From contig NZ_AOHZ01000047.1 of the NCBI RefSeq assembly GCF_000337215.1, positions 1 to 64,000 of the forward strand: a stretch of 64,000 nucleotides of DNA, in the 5' to 3' direction. This document shows positions 25,628 to 33,805 of this stretch, piece after piece. Numbering within the stretch: the first letter of the stretch is position 1; every line of letters begins with the position of its first letter. This DNA comes from Natronolimnohabitans innermongolicus JCM 12255 (GTDB lineage: Archaea > Halobacteriota > Halobacteria > Halobacteriales > Natrialbaceae). A program made the position numbers and the translations under genes. The notes beneath the pieces are model-generated. The model was not told the DNA's origin. It saw nothing but the letters and a program-made list of their open reading frames with translations, and made no database searches.

Positions 25628-26716
25628 TCAAACCGTCGACGACGGCGCGGGACGCTGTGCGACCTCGGCCTCGAGGCCGCGCGCAGCCTCGAGACGGAGG
25701 CGTTTCGCGTCGCGTTTCGAGAGTCGATCGTCGGGTAACTGATTTGCCAGCGGCTCGTATTCCGACGGCGAGAACCCGAGCGTTCGCAGGTAGTTCGTGA
25801 CCCGCGAGTCGTCGACGCCGTTGTAGACCGCCGCGTCGGTCGCCGATTCGACGGCGTCGAACGAGGGAAGCGAAAGCGTGTCCTCGACAGTTGCAACCGA
25901 TCCATCGTCGATAGTAGTTCCGCGTGCGTCGGCGTAGGTGACGAGCGAACGAACCGCTTCGGCAAGTTGCAAGATCTGACTCGGCAGCGCCGCATCGGGC
26001 GAGCGCCACTCGACGGTCGGCATGGCTTTCCGGAGCCTGACGGGCGTCCAGACGGCGTCGTAGGGGTCGAATTCGTCGTCGAACGCGTCGGGGTCGATAC
26101 CGCGCTCGAGTGCGCGCTCGCGGAAGCACCGGTAGGCGCCCTCGAGGTGCGTCTCCCACTCGTCGACGCTGTCGACGTACGGCCAGAGCTGTCCCTGATC
26201 GGGGCAGGTCTCGTAGCACGAGCGGCGGTAGAGAAACGGCCGTGCGCACTCGAGGATGTGCTCGCCGCGGTAGTGCGAGGAACTGTTGACGAGCGCGAAA
26301 GCGGGGTCGAGGGCGGTGAGCGTGTTGAGCTGGTCGACGACGTTGGACTGCTCGAAGTGAATGTGCGTTCCCGCACAGACGCGCGCGTCGTCGAACGCGG
26401 GGCCGACGATCCGTCGCTGGAGGTCGGTACTGTCCTTGTCGCGATACGGAATCTCCGCCGGTGCGGCGGATAGCGGCGTCGCCAGCGGGACCAGGTGTTT
26501 GTCCCGGTCGCGGGCTTCGTCGACCGCCTGTTCGACGAGCGTGAAAAACTCCTCGCGGAGCTCCGCCATCGACGAACACGGCGTCGTTTTGATCTCGAGC
26601 ATCGGCTCGACGAACTCCGGATCGAACTGCTCGGAGACGTCGAGCAGTGAGTCGGGTGCGACCAGGTCACCATCGTCGTCGATGACCCAGTACTCTACCT
26701 CGAGGCTTGTGTTCAT
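25628..26716 (-). CDS. gshA: Glutamate-cysteine ligase family protein
   Basis: A 362-residue enzyme of the GCS2-like carboxylate-amine ligase group. The N-terminus is LEVEYWVID. Later blocks are EPMLEIKTTPCSS (metal-binding Glu), ARVCAGTHIHF (GTHIH motif) and MPTVEWRSPDAALP (the substrate-binding E-R-x-PD block). Haloarchaea use gamma-glutamylcysteine instead of glutathione as a main thiol, and this enzyme would make it from glutamate and cysteine with ATP. The start at 26716 gives the LEVEYW motif at the usual distance from the N-terminus. A candidate reductase for the oxidised thiol is encoded at 16049-17488. Confidence 0.85.
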   Translation of the reverse strand: MNTSLEVEYWVIDDDGDLVAPDSLLDVSEQFDPEFVEPMLEIKTTPCSSMAELREEFFTLVEQAVDEARDRDKHLVPLATPLSAAPAEIPYRDKDSTDLQRRIVGPAFDDARVCAGTHIHFEQSNVVDQLNTLTALDPAFALVNSSSHYRGEHILECARPFLYRRSCYETCPDQGQLWPYVDSVDEWETHLEGAYRCFRERALERGIDPDAFDDEFDPYDAVWTPVRLRKAMPTVEWRSPDAALPSQILQLAEAVRSLVTYADARGTTIDDGSVATVEDTLSLPSFDAVESATDAAVYNGVDDSRVTNYLRTLGFSPSEYEPLANQLPDDRLSKRDAKRLRLEAARGLEAEVAQRPAPSSTV

Positions 26717-27180
26717 GGATATCTCCGTTGGATTGCAGGTGTAGGCCCTCGAGCGAACCGTCACCGGGCCGTGGCTAGTGATCGATACCGGGTACGGGGA
26801 CGTCCTCGGTCGCGGACGAGGCCGCGATCGGCCGCAACCGCGGGGCGGCGACTGTCCCGGCGGCACCCGGTCGCTCTCCTGTATCGAATTAGTTAGGTCG
26901 AGCCACCCGAAGCCATTGAGCCTGCATGCGCCAGCCGGAAAGTCCGCGTTACAGCGACTCTAGGACAGGTATACTGACGTTCCACGTTCTCTGGAAGTCA
27001 GCCTGAAAGAACTATCTACGATGGTTCACTAGTGGGATATTGCACCATCTTCGCCCGCGGTTCCGAGCCGTACTCGAGCCGACATCCCGCGGCCGCAGAT
27101 GGACCGGTAACACGCGTGTCACGTGGTTGTCCTGAGGTTTCTGCGGGGTTCATACGTCTGCGGTAACATTGTGTAACTAC
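26717..27180. other. Intergenic stretch, nothing recognised
   Basis: About 460 bases between divergent genes. A 45-codon minus-strand frame (27152-27016) starts with ATG but has mixed codon usage and no acidic bias. I treat it as chance. Promoters for both neighbours must lie here. Confidence 0.4.
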
Positions 27181-27807
27181 ATGAGCGACGATACGACTGC
27201 AGACGAACGCGAAGACGAACTGAACGCCTCGGTACTCGTCGTCGGCGGCGGTCCCGCCGGCCTGAGCGCCGCGCTGTTCGCCGAAAAGAACGGCCTCGAA
27301 ACGACGGTGTTCGACACCGACGAGACGTGGATGCACAAGGCCCACCTGTTCAACTATCTCGGAATCGGCTCGGTCGGCGGCAGCGAGTTTATGGCCACCG
27401 CGCGCCAGCAGGTCGACGACTTCGGCGCCGACCGCCACCAGGGCGAGGCGGTTACCGCAGTCGAGGAGAACGGCGACGGATTCACCGTCGAAACGGAAGA
27501 CGACTCCTACGAGGCCGACTACGTCGTCCTCGCGACGGGCGCGAACCGCGACATCGCCGAGGATCTCGGCTGTGAATTCACCGACGAGGACGTCGTCGAC
27601 GTCGACGTCGACATGGAGACCAGCGTCGAGGGCGTCTACGCGACCGGCGCGATGGTCCGTCCCGAAGAGTGGCAGGCCGCCATCGCCGTCGGCGACGGCG
27701 CCGCCGCGGCGCTGAACATCCTCTCGAACGAGAAAGGCGAGTACTACCACGACTTCGACGTCCCCGCCGACGCCGAGCGCATCTTCGGCGAGGAACTCGC
27801 GGAGTAA
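27181..27807 (+). CDS. Thioredoxin reductase-like FAD oxidoreductase lacking the redox cysteines
   Basis: A 208-residue flavoprotein. The FAD dinucleotide motif VLVVGGGPAGLSAAL lies near residue 20. Then come HLFNYLGIGSVGGSEFM, a DYVVLATGANR strand and the second FAD-binding block SVEGVYATGAM. The NAD(P) domain of classical thioredoxin reductase and its CxxC pair are missing, and only one cysteine is seen. Such short TrxR-like flavoproteins occur in haloarchaea; the electron donor and acceptor are unknown. ATG 27181 is preferred over an ATG four codons earlier. Confidence 0.85.
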   Translation: MSDDTTADEREDELNASVLVVGGGPAGLSAALFAEKNGLETTVFDTDETWMHKAHLFNYLGIGSVGGSEFMATARQQVDDFGADRHQGEAVTAVEENGDGFTVETEDDSYEADYVVLATGANRDIAEDLGCEFTDEDVVDVDVDMETSVEGVYATGAMVRPEEWQAAIAVGDGAAAALNILSNEKGEYYHDFDVPADAERIFGEELAE

Positions 27808-27912
27808 CCCGCGAGGAGCCACGCAGCGACGACGGACGACCGACGACCGGTCGCCAACCCGTACCGCAACTCGATCCACCGACCACACATACCCACCAAC
27901 CACGTCCCACCC

Positions 27913-28530
27913 ATGTCCGACGACTCCCAACCGCCGGTTACGCCAGCACCGCCCGACAGTCCGGTCCACATGTCTGGAACCGACCACATCACCATCTGGG
28001 GGAGCAACGCCGAGGACACGATCGCGTTCTACCGCGACCTCCTCGGAATGCCCCTCGTCCTCCGGCAGCCGAATCTCGACGATCCCTCGCAGACCCACCT
28101 GTTCTTCGATACGGGCGACGGGCGGATCCTCACGTTTTTCGTAAGCGACGACCGCCCCTCCGCGAAGGGACAGCGCGGCGGCGTCGGCGCCGTCCATCAC
28201 CTCTGTTTCAGCGTCGATCCCGACGAGTACGAGGACACGATGGACGCACTCGAGGAGGCCGGCCACCGCTACAACGTCTTCGATCGGGGGATCTTCCACT
28301 CGATCTACACCCACGACAACAACGGACTCGTGATCGAACTCTCGACGGACAAGTACGAGATTCCGGACGACCGCCGCGGCGAGGTGCTGGCGAAGGCCCA
28401 GGAACTTCGCGAGGACGACGGCGCCGAGTACGCCAAGGACGAACACCTCCGCGGCGCGATCGAAGCGCTCGGCCTCGAGGTCGTCGAACACGACCTCCCC
28501 GAGGCCAGCGCGGGGACCGGTGGCCTCTGA
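27913..28530 (+). CDS. VOC-family metalloenzyme (glyoxalase/dioxygenase-like)
   Basis: A 205-residue protein with two vicinal-oxygen-chelate beta-alpha-beta-beta-beta modules. Module 1 starts at GTDHITIWGSNAEDTIAFYRDLLGMPLVLRQ and module 2 at GVGAVHHLCFSVDPDEYEDTM. Candidate metal ligands are the His in TDHIT, the second His of VHHLCF and the Glu in LVIELSTDKY. The overall pattern fits glyoxalase I or ring-cleaving dioxygenases; the substrate cannot be told. The stop overlaps the start of the following esterase (TGATG), so they form an operon. Confidence 0.85.
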   Translation: MSDDSQPPVTPAPPDSPVHMSGTDHITIWGSNAEDTIAFYRDLLGMPLVLRQPNLDDPSQTHLFFDTGDGRILTFFVSDDRPSAKGQRGGVGAVHHLCFSVDPDEYEDTMDALEEAGHRYNVFDRGIFHSIYTHDNNGLVIELSTDKYEIPDDRRGEVLAKAQELREDDGAEYAKDEHLRGAIEALGLEVVEHDLPEASAGTGGL

Positions 28531-29231
28531 TGGGCGGCGAAGGCGGAGACGACGGAGACGGCGGAGTCACCCTCGACTACGACGTCGACGGTCCCCACCA
28601 GGACCAGCCGCTCGCGACCGCCGGAACCGACCTCGAGGACGCGACGGCTGCCGTCGTCCTCACCCACGGCCGCGGCGCAACCGCCCAGAGCATGCTCCAG
28701 CTAGCCCGAGAGGTCCACCACGACGGCGTCGTCTTCCTCGCGCCACAGGCCGCACGCCGGACGTGGTATCCGAACTCCTTTCTCGCGCCCGTCGAGCAAA
28801 ACGAGCCCGGCCGCACCTCGGGGCTGCGAGCCATCGCCGACGCGGTCGGCCGAGCGACCGACAGCGGGATTCCGCTCGAGCGAGTCGCGTTCGTCGGCTT
28901 CTCCCAGGGCGCCTGCCTCGCCAGCGAGTTCGTCGGCCGCAATCCGCGCCGGTACGGCGGGCTGGCCGCCCTGAGCGGCGGCCTCATCGGCGACTCGGTC
29001 GATCCCGAGGACTACCTCGATGACGGCGCCGATCTCGAGGGAACGCCCGTCTTCCTCGGCTGCAGCGACGTCGATCCACACATTCCCGAGGAGCGCGTCC
29101 ACGAAACCGCCGACGTCCTCGAGGCGATGAACGGCGACGTCACCGAGCGCCTCTACGAGGGGATGGGCCACGGCGTCAACGAGGACGAACTCGCGTTCGT
29201 CTCGGAGCTGGTCGCTGCGCTCGTCGACTGA
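28530..29231 (+). CDS. Alpha/beta hydrolase, phospholipase/carboxylesterase family
   Basis: A 233-residue serine hydrolase. The nucleophile elbow GFSQGACLA supplies the catalytic Ser. The Asp is in GCSDVDPHIPEERV and the His in GMGHGVNEDEL. An oxyanion loop LTHGRGATAQSM precedes them. This is the layout of short-chain carboxylesterase/acyl-protein thioesterase-type enzymes. It follows the VOC gene with a 1-base TGATG overlap, which is consistent with joint degradation of an aromatic or ester substrate; this pairing is inference. Confidence 0.88.
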   Translation: MGGEGGDDGDGGVTLDYDVDGPHQDQPLATAGTDLEDATAAVVLTHGRGATAQSMLQLAREVHHDGVVFLAPQAARRTWYPNSFLAPVEQNEPGRTSGLRAIADAVGRATDSGIPLERVAFVGFSQGACLASEFVGRNPRRYGGLAALSGGLIGDSVDPEDYLDDGADLEGTPVFLGCSDVDPHIPEERVHETADVLEAMNGDVTERLYEGMGHGVNEDELAFVSELVAALVD

Positions 29232-29460
29232 GACGGTCTGCCGTTCCGATGTACCGGTGCAACCGCGGATCGTTCTGCGGTTGCACCGTCAATGACGGTC
29301 AGTAGTCCGTATAAGACGGCCGCTCTCTCGCCTCGATTCCCGACACGGCCGCGACCCGAGAGCGACGCGTCAGCAACTCCGTCTGACTCCGTATCAGTGC
29401 GACCGACACTCCTGCTCGAGCGAACGGCGACTTATTTCGCTCTGCCACGTAGTGGCGACG

Positions 29461-29994
29461 ATGAGCCCTCACGGAACGGATCGACGCGCGGTTCTCGCGG
29501 GCGTCGCCGGCGCGCTCGCGACGCTTCCCCTCGCGGGGTGTCTGGACGGCGACGAAGACGACGAACCGGAGGAACCCGGCGTCGACGCCGCCGAGTACGT
29601 CGAGGGAGACACCGACCCCGGCTCGTGGGCGGACGTCGACGAGATCCGCTTCGACGGCTGGGTCGGCGGCTGGGTCGGCGTCGAACCGGCGGCCATCGAC
29701 CGCGTCGAAAACCCGTCGCTCGTGCTCGTCGAGGGGCGGGAGTACGAACTCACGTGGGAGAACATGGACGGCGTCCACCACAACGTCGCCCTCTGGGACG
29801 AAGACGAGGAGGTCGTCGACGGCTACTCGACCGACGGCAACGAAATCGTCGGCGAAGTGGAGACGCTCGTGTTCGAGGCGACCGCCGAGATGGACACGTA
29901 TCGATGCGAGTACCAACAGGCAGGGCAGGTCGGCGACGTGATTCTCGTCGACGAATCCGACGTCGCCGACGATCCCGGTTCAGAGACGGATTGA
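29461..29994 (+). CDS. Cupredoxin-like lipoprotein with degenerate copper site
   Basis: A 177-residue Tat lipoprotein (DRRAVLAGVAGAL, lipobox LAGC27). The C-terminal 90 residues follow the plastocyanin/halocyanin fold: EYELTWENMDGVHHNVALWD with H106/H107, and later YRCEYQQAGQVGDVIL with C149. The usual second His and the Met ligand of type-1 copper sites are Gln here (Q152 and Q156 by alignment to the C-x2-H-x3-4-M pattern). Copper binding and electron transfer are therefore doubtful. A GTG at 29452 is an alternative start. Confidence 0.8.
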   Translation: MSPHGTDRRAVLAGVAGALATLPLAGCLDGDEDDEPEEPGVDAAEYVEGDTDPGSWADVDEIRFDGWVGGWVGVEPAAIDRVENPSLVLVEGREYELTWENMDGVHHNVALWDEDEEVVDGYSTDGNEIVGEVETLVFEATAEMDTYRCEYQQAGQVGDVILVDESDVADDPGSETD

Positions 29995-30113
29995 AGATAG
30001 AAGGCTAACTCGATACTCGATTTGCGTTCGAGCGCGAGCACGAGCGCGAACGTAACGGCGACGCCAGCGAGACCGACTGACCGAATCGATACCGATCGAG
30101 ACGGCGCCGGCGA

Positions 30114-30530
30114 TTACCGGACGACCGTCACCGACACGGGCGACCGACGAACGACCTGCTCGGCGACGCTGCCGAGGAGGACCCTCGAGACGCCTTTTCG
30201 GCCGTGGCTCCCGACGATGATGTGATCGATGTCGTGTTCCTCGGCGAAGGAGACGATTTCGCGCGCCGGCGCGCCGGCGGCGACCTCGGTCCGGAAATCG
30301 ACGTCGGTCGTATCGACCAGTTCGGAGAGATCCTCGCGGAGATTGGCGGCGGCCGACTCACGCTCGTCGTTGAGCAGGTCCTGGACCGCCTTGATACCAG
30401 CCCCCGTGTAGCCGCCGGCGAATTCGACGACGCGTAACAGGACGATCTCTTCGTCACCGTACTCGTCGAACGCGCGTTTGATCGCCTTCTGTGCCGGCTC
30501 CGAACCGTCGTACGCGACGAGAACTGTCAT
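30114..30530 (-). CDS. Universal stress protein (UspA family)
   Basis: A 138-residue UspA-fold protein. The N-terminal strand MTVLVAYDGSEPAQKA is followed by an alpha/beta core and the ATP-binding signature GSHGRKGVSRVLLGSVAEQVV near the C-terminus (G-x2-G-x9-G-S pattern). It probably binds ATP or AMP and acts in stress response; its partner is unknown. The ATG ending at 30530 is supported by the canonical strand starting directly. Confidence 0.93.
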   Translation of the reverse strand: MTVLVAYDGSEPAQKAIKRAFDEYGDEEIVLLRVVEFAGGYTGAGIKAVQDLLNDERESAAANLREDLSELVDTTDVDFRTEVAAGAPAREIVSFAEEHDIDHIIVGSHGRKGVSRVLLGSVAEQVVRRSPVSVTVVR

Positions 30531-30642
30531 ACACGTAGCTACTGGGGCCGTCGATAAAAAGCCGCCCACTCCGGCCAACGTCCGGGAATTCGCCTTGCGG
30601 TCTAGTTTGAAAAAGCCGCGACTCACTCCGTTCGTCGCGGTA

Positions 30643-31737
30643 CTATTCGGCGAACCCGTCTTCGAACCGGAAGGTGCCGTCCCGCTGGACGACCTCTCCG
30701 TCGACCTCGATGTACGAATCCTCGCTCATGTCGACGATCATGTCGACGTGGACGGCGGAGTCGTTTGCTTCGTTGTCCTCGCCGACGGTGTCGTCGTAGG
30801 CGCGGCCGACGGCCATGTGGACCGTATCGCCCATCTTCTCGTCGAAGAGCATGTTGTAGGTGAACCGGTCGATATCCCGGTTCATCCCGATGCCCAGCTC
30901 GCCGAGTCTGCGCGCGCCGTCGTCGGTGTTGAGAACCTCCGTGAGGACGTCCTCGTTTTTCGCCGCCGCGTGGTCGACGACCTCGCCGCCCTCGAACTCG
31001 AGGGAGACGTCCGTGATCTCGCGACCCTGGTGATAGAGCGGCATGTCGAACAGTACCTCGCCCTCGACGCTGTCGGGCTGGGGTGCGGTGAACACCTCCC
31101 CGCCCGGCAGATTGTGCTCGCCGTGGTCGTTGAGCGTCGGATTGCCGTCGATCGACATCGTCACGTCGGTCGTGTCGCCGCTGACGATGCGGATCTCTTC
31201 GGCCGGGTCCATGATCTCGACCATATTCTCCTGGTGGTCGCGCTGTTCGTCCCAGTCCTTGTTGACGGCGTCCCAGACGAAGTTCTCGTAGCCCTCCGTG
31301 CTCATCTCGGCGAGCTGGGCGTTGGCCGGGGCGGGATACTGCGTGAGACACCACCGGGTCGAGAGCCGCTCCTCGAGAATGGGGCGGTGGGCCTGCTGAT
31401 AGGCCGCCTGCGTCTCGGGATCGACGTCGCTGGTCTGAGTGACGTTATCCGAGGCGCGGATCGCGATGTAGACGTCCGTGTTCTGGATGAGCGCGAGTTC
31501 GTGCTCGGGGGTGTCGTAGTCGTCGTCTCCAGCCCGAAGGAACGCGCGCTGCTGGCGTTTGCCCGTCCGCTGGCTCGTCGTCACCGGGTTCGCGCCGATA
31601 TCGCCGATCACTTCGTGGAGGGCAACGACCAGGTCCTCGGCGACGGGGTGAGCGTCGACGACGACGTTGTCACCGTCCTGCAGATCGACCGAGTGGTTCG
31701 CGATGATCTCCGCGTGCTCGCGGATTCGTGGATCCAT
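30643..31737 (-). CDS. Aminopeptidase, M29 (thermophilic metalloprotease) family
   Basis: A 364-residue cytoplasmic metallo-aminopeptidase. Family features are visible in order: GDNVVVDAHPVAEDLV, an FDMPLYHQGREITDVSLEFEGGEVV region, LGELGIGMN (the metal-binding Glu region), DEKMGDTVHMAVG (Glu and His ligands) and AVHVDMIVDM (His, Asp ligands). It releases N-terminal residues from peptides. The length is normal for M29 enzymes. The gene is followed by the UspA gene on the same strand, 112 bases further. Confidence 0.9.
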   Translation of the reverse strand: MDPRIREHAEIIANHSVDLQDGDNVVVDAHPVAEDLVVALHEVIGDIGANPVTTSQRTGKRQQRAFLRAGDDDYDTPEHELALIQNTDVYIAIRASDNVTQTSDVDPETQAAYQQAHRPILEERLSTRWCLTQYPAPANAQLAEMSTEGYENFVWDAVNKDWDEQRDHQENMVEIMDPAEEIRIVSGDTTDVTMSIDGNPTLNDHGEHNLPGGEVFTAPQPDSVEGEVLFDMPLYHQGREITDVSLEFEGGEVVDHAAAKNEDVLTEVLNTDDGARRLGELGIGMNRDIDRFTYNMLFDEKMGDTVHMAVGRAYDDTVGEDNEANDSAVHVDMIVDMSEDSYIEVDGEVVQRDGTFRFEDGFAE

Positions 31738-31826
31738 GTGTCAGACGTCTCCGAGCGCCGGGATACCGTTTTCGCATCCGAAATTCGCCCGAATCGAGTT
31801 CGGCGACGACGACGCTGCCACCGGCC

Positions 31827-32036
31827 TCAGTCGCGGTTCGCCAGAAAGATCCCCAGATAGATCGACGCCAGCGCGCAGGCGACGCCGAGGCCGAACGCGA
31901 GGGTGTACGGCGATTCGAGGGAGACCTCGCCGCCGTCGTCGAACACCCAGCCGCTAAAGCCGACGGCGAGCAGCGCAAACGCCGCGAGCCGAAACGCCGA
32001 GACGAGGGTGACCGCACGATCGGAGTGTTCGCCCAT
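31827..32036 (-). CDS. Small two-helix membrane protein
   Basis: A 69-residue protein with two hydrophobic helices, about 9-30 and 43-65 (LVSAFRLAAFALLAVGFSG and a Leu/Ala-rich second helix). It ends in a short FLANRD tail. High GC at third positions supports coding. The ATG ending at 32036 is chosen because the upstream codons read as non-membrane, non-acidic sequence. It is divergent from the threonine aldolase gene. Function unknown. Confidence 0.7.
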   Translation of the reverse strand: MGEHSDRAVTLVSAFRLAAFALLAVGFSGWVFDDGGEVSLESPYTLAFGLGVACALASIYLGIFLANRD

Positions 32037-32181
32037 ACGTTCGCCACTGGTCGACGGCGTAGAAAACGTTGGGATTTCGATGTGTCGGTCGGAGTTCGAA
32101 GCCGAGTCGCGGCGCAAAACGCCAGCTCGGATCGCCGCCGGGAACGTCGCCTATATCCCCTCTCGCGGACCATCTCGAGCC

Positions 32182-33198
32182 ATGATCGACCTGCGTTCCG
32201 ACACGGTGACGAAACCTGATGACGCCATGCGAGAGGCCGCCCGCACGGCCGACGTCGGCGACGACGTCTACGGCGAGGATCCGACGGTCAACGAACTCGA
32301 GGCCCGCGTCGCCGAGGCGGTCGGCAAGGACGCGGCGCTCTACGTTCCGAGCGGGACGATGGGCAATCAGATCGCGGCCCGCGTCCATACCGAGCGCGGC
32401 CAGGAGGTCCTCGCGGATCGCGAGAGCCACGTCGTCGCGTACGAACTCGGCGGCTTCGCCCAGCACGCGAATCTGCAGGTCCGAACGCTCGAGACCGATC
32501 GCGGCGTCCCGACGCCCGAACAGATCGCCGACGAGTACGTCACGGAGGATCTCCACCGGCCCGGAACCGGACTACTCTGTCTCGAGAACACGCACAACGC
32601 CCGCGGCGGCCTCGCGATCGACCCCGAGCGGATCGCCGCCGCTGCCGAGGCGGCCCGCGAGCGCCACGTTCCGGTCCACCTCGACGGGGCGCGCGTCTTC
32701 AACGCCGCGATGGCGCTCGACGTCCCCGTCACCGAGATCACCGATCCCGTCGACTCGGTTTCCGTCTGTCTCTCGAAGGGACTCGGCGCGCCGGTCGGAT
32801 CGGTGCTGGCCGGCGACGAGGCGTTCGTCGAGCGGGCCCGACGGGTTCGCAAACTCCTCGGCGGCGGGATGCGCCAGGCCGGTATCATCGCCGGCCCCGG
32901 ACTCGAGGCGCTCGAGAACGTCTCGGAACTCGAGTCCGACCACGAGAACGCGCAAGCGCTGGCGGACGGGCTGGCGGCCGTTCCGGGATTCGACGTTCGG
33001 GAACCGGAGACGAACATCGTCCTCGCGGATATCAGCGGGACGGGACTCGAGACGGCCGCGGTCGTCGAACGACTTCGCGACCGCGACGTTCTCGCGAGCG
33101 AGTTCGGACCGGCGACGGTACGGTTTTGTACCCACCGTGACGTCTCACGGGCGGATATCGGACGCGCGCTCGAGAAGATCACTGAGACGTTCGAGTGA
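32182..33198 (+). CDS. ltaE: Threonine aldolase family PLP enzyme
   Basis: A 338-residue fold-type I PLP enzyme. The N-terminal signature is MIDLRSDTVTKPDDAMREA. Then come VPSGTMGNQIAA, the LDGARVFNAA Asp that contacts PLP, and the Schiff-base lysine K199 in SVCLSKGLGAPVGS. It cleaves L-threonine or L-allo-threonine to glycine and acetaldehyde. ATG 32182 gives the conserved N-terminus at residue 1. Together with thrC elsewhere in the window it would connect threonine and glycine pools. Confidence 0.93.
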   Translation: MIDLRSDTVTKPDDAMREAARTADVGDDVYGEDPTVNELEARVAEAVGKDAALYVPSGTMGNQIAARVHTERGQEVLADRESHVVAYELGGFAQHANLQVRTLETDRGVPTPEQIADEYVTEDLHRPGTGLLCLENTHNARGGLAIDPERIAAAAEAARERHVPVHLDGARVFNAAMALDVPVTEITDPVDSVSVCLSKGLGAPVGSVLAGDEAFVERARRVRKLLGGGMRQAGIIAGPGLEALENVSELESDHENAQALADGLAAVPGFDVREPETNIVLADISGTGLETAAVVERLRDRDVLASEFGPATVRFCTHRDVSRADIGRALEKITETFE

Positions 33199-33211
33199 TC
33201 GACAGCGGTGA

Positions 33212-33337
33212 CTACCGCATTCCGTCTCGAAACTCGAGGACGGTCCGTCGAATCAGCAGATACGTAAAGAAGATTAGCGAGAGAAGGATCACGACGATCG
33301 CGATGATAACGGGGTCGTCAGGGAGGAAGCCGAGCAT
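33212..33337 (-). CDS. 41-residue single-helix membrane protein
   Basis: On the minus strand an ATG ending at 33337 opens 41 codons. They encode a short GFLPDDP start, a strongly hydrophobic helix (residues 9-29: VIIAIVVILLSLIFFTYLL) and a basic-acidic tail RRTVLEFRDGMR. The positive-inside tail and clean TAG stop argue for a real small membrane protein. It converges on the threonine aldolase gene with 13 bases between the stops. Confidence 0.7.
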   Translation of the reverse strand: MLGFLPDDPVIIAIVVILLSLIFFTYLLIRRTVLEFRDGMR

Positions 33338-33500
33338 ACCGGGGATACCGTGTCAGTATTCAAAATCGTTTCGACCTCGCACACACGACGCACAGATAAT
33401 ACGAAACCTCGGTGAAACCGATCGTTTCGGGACGTTCGTTAACTCAAACGTCTCTTTTACCTTGCGATTGGTATATCGGTAGTGCCATCGTACGGCTAGT

Positions 33501-33548
33501 CGGGTCCCGACTGGCGGCCCCCTCCACCGCCCTCGGGGCAGGGACCCG
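33501..33548 (+). ncRNA. Structured RNA element (nested hairpin), leader or small RNA
   Basis: The outer stem CGGGTCCC (33501-33508) pairs with GGGACCCG (33541-33548). The inner stem GGCGG (33513-33517) pairs with CCGCC (33527-33531). A TATA-like box at 33471 would start a transcript close to 33497, placing the structure at its 5' end. No known riboswitch class is recognised. Confidence 0.4.
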
Positions 33549-33620
33549 ATTACACACGACCACCATCATCACCACTACCGTCCCCGTTTTCGCGTCGAGT
33601 CGCGATGTGAGTGTCCGACG

Positions 33621-33698
33621 ATGACCGAGACGACTTGTTCCGCGACTGACGGACGGTGTTGTCCCCGCTGGCGCGACGGCTCGCCCGCAGCAATTTAA
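33621..33698 (+). CDS. Possible 25-residue cysteine-containing peptide
   Basis: ATG at 33621 opens MTETTCSATDGRCCPRWRDG and five more residues before TAA at 33696. Three cysteines in 25 residues are unusual for haloarchaea. The same frame upstream contains the five-histidine run but no start codon. There is no clear ribosome-binding site. It could be a leader peptide or chance. Confidence 0.25.
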   Translation: MTETTCSATDGRCCPRWRDGSPAAI

Positions 33699-33701
33699 AT
33701 A
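33694..33701 (+). promoter_or_regulatory. TATA-like element TTTAAATA upstream of the second TFB gene
   Basis: The same octamer stands before the first TFB gene (2279-2286). Here it is 105 bases before the start at 33806, so either the TFB mRNA has a leader of about 80 bases or a closer box is used. Confidence 0.4.
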
Positions 33702-33805
33702 TTACTACTCATCCTACTGTGAATACCGCCACAGACATCAAAATTTAATACATATTGGTGCAGAGCCGTTTTCACGCCAACACGTTCGGGCGGTTTGGGG
33801 TTGCC

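Larger units (their letters stand above)
33338..33805. other. Long leader-like region before the second TFB
   Basis: About 470 bases with a TATA-like GTATATCG at 33471, a strong nested hairpin at 33501-33548, five consecutive histidine codons at 33561-33575, a 25-codon Cys-containing ORF at 33621-33698 and the TTTAAATA element at 33694. The individual items are listed separately. Confidence 0.5.

Noticed and set aside
27016-27152. Minus-strand ATG frame of 45 codons upstream of the flavoprotein gene
   Set aside because: Third-position GC is near chance, the product is Ser/Pro-rich and no motif is visible.
33555-33600. A Thr/Ile-rich frame (TTTIITTTV) resembling a threonine operon leader peptide
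   Set aside because: No threonine biosynthesis gene follows; the downstream gene is a TFB, and the frame has no good start codon. The His-codon frame over the same bases is equally striking, so neither is taken as an attenuator.
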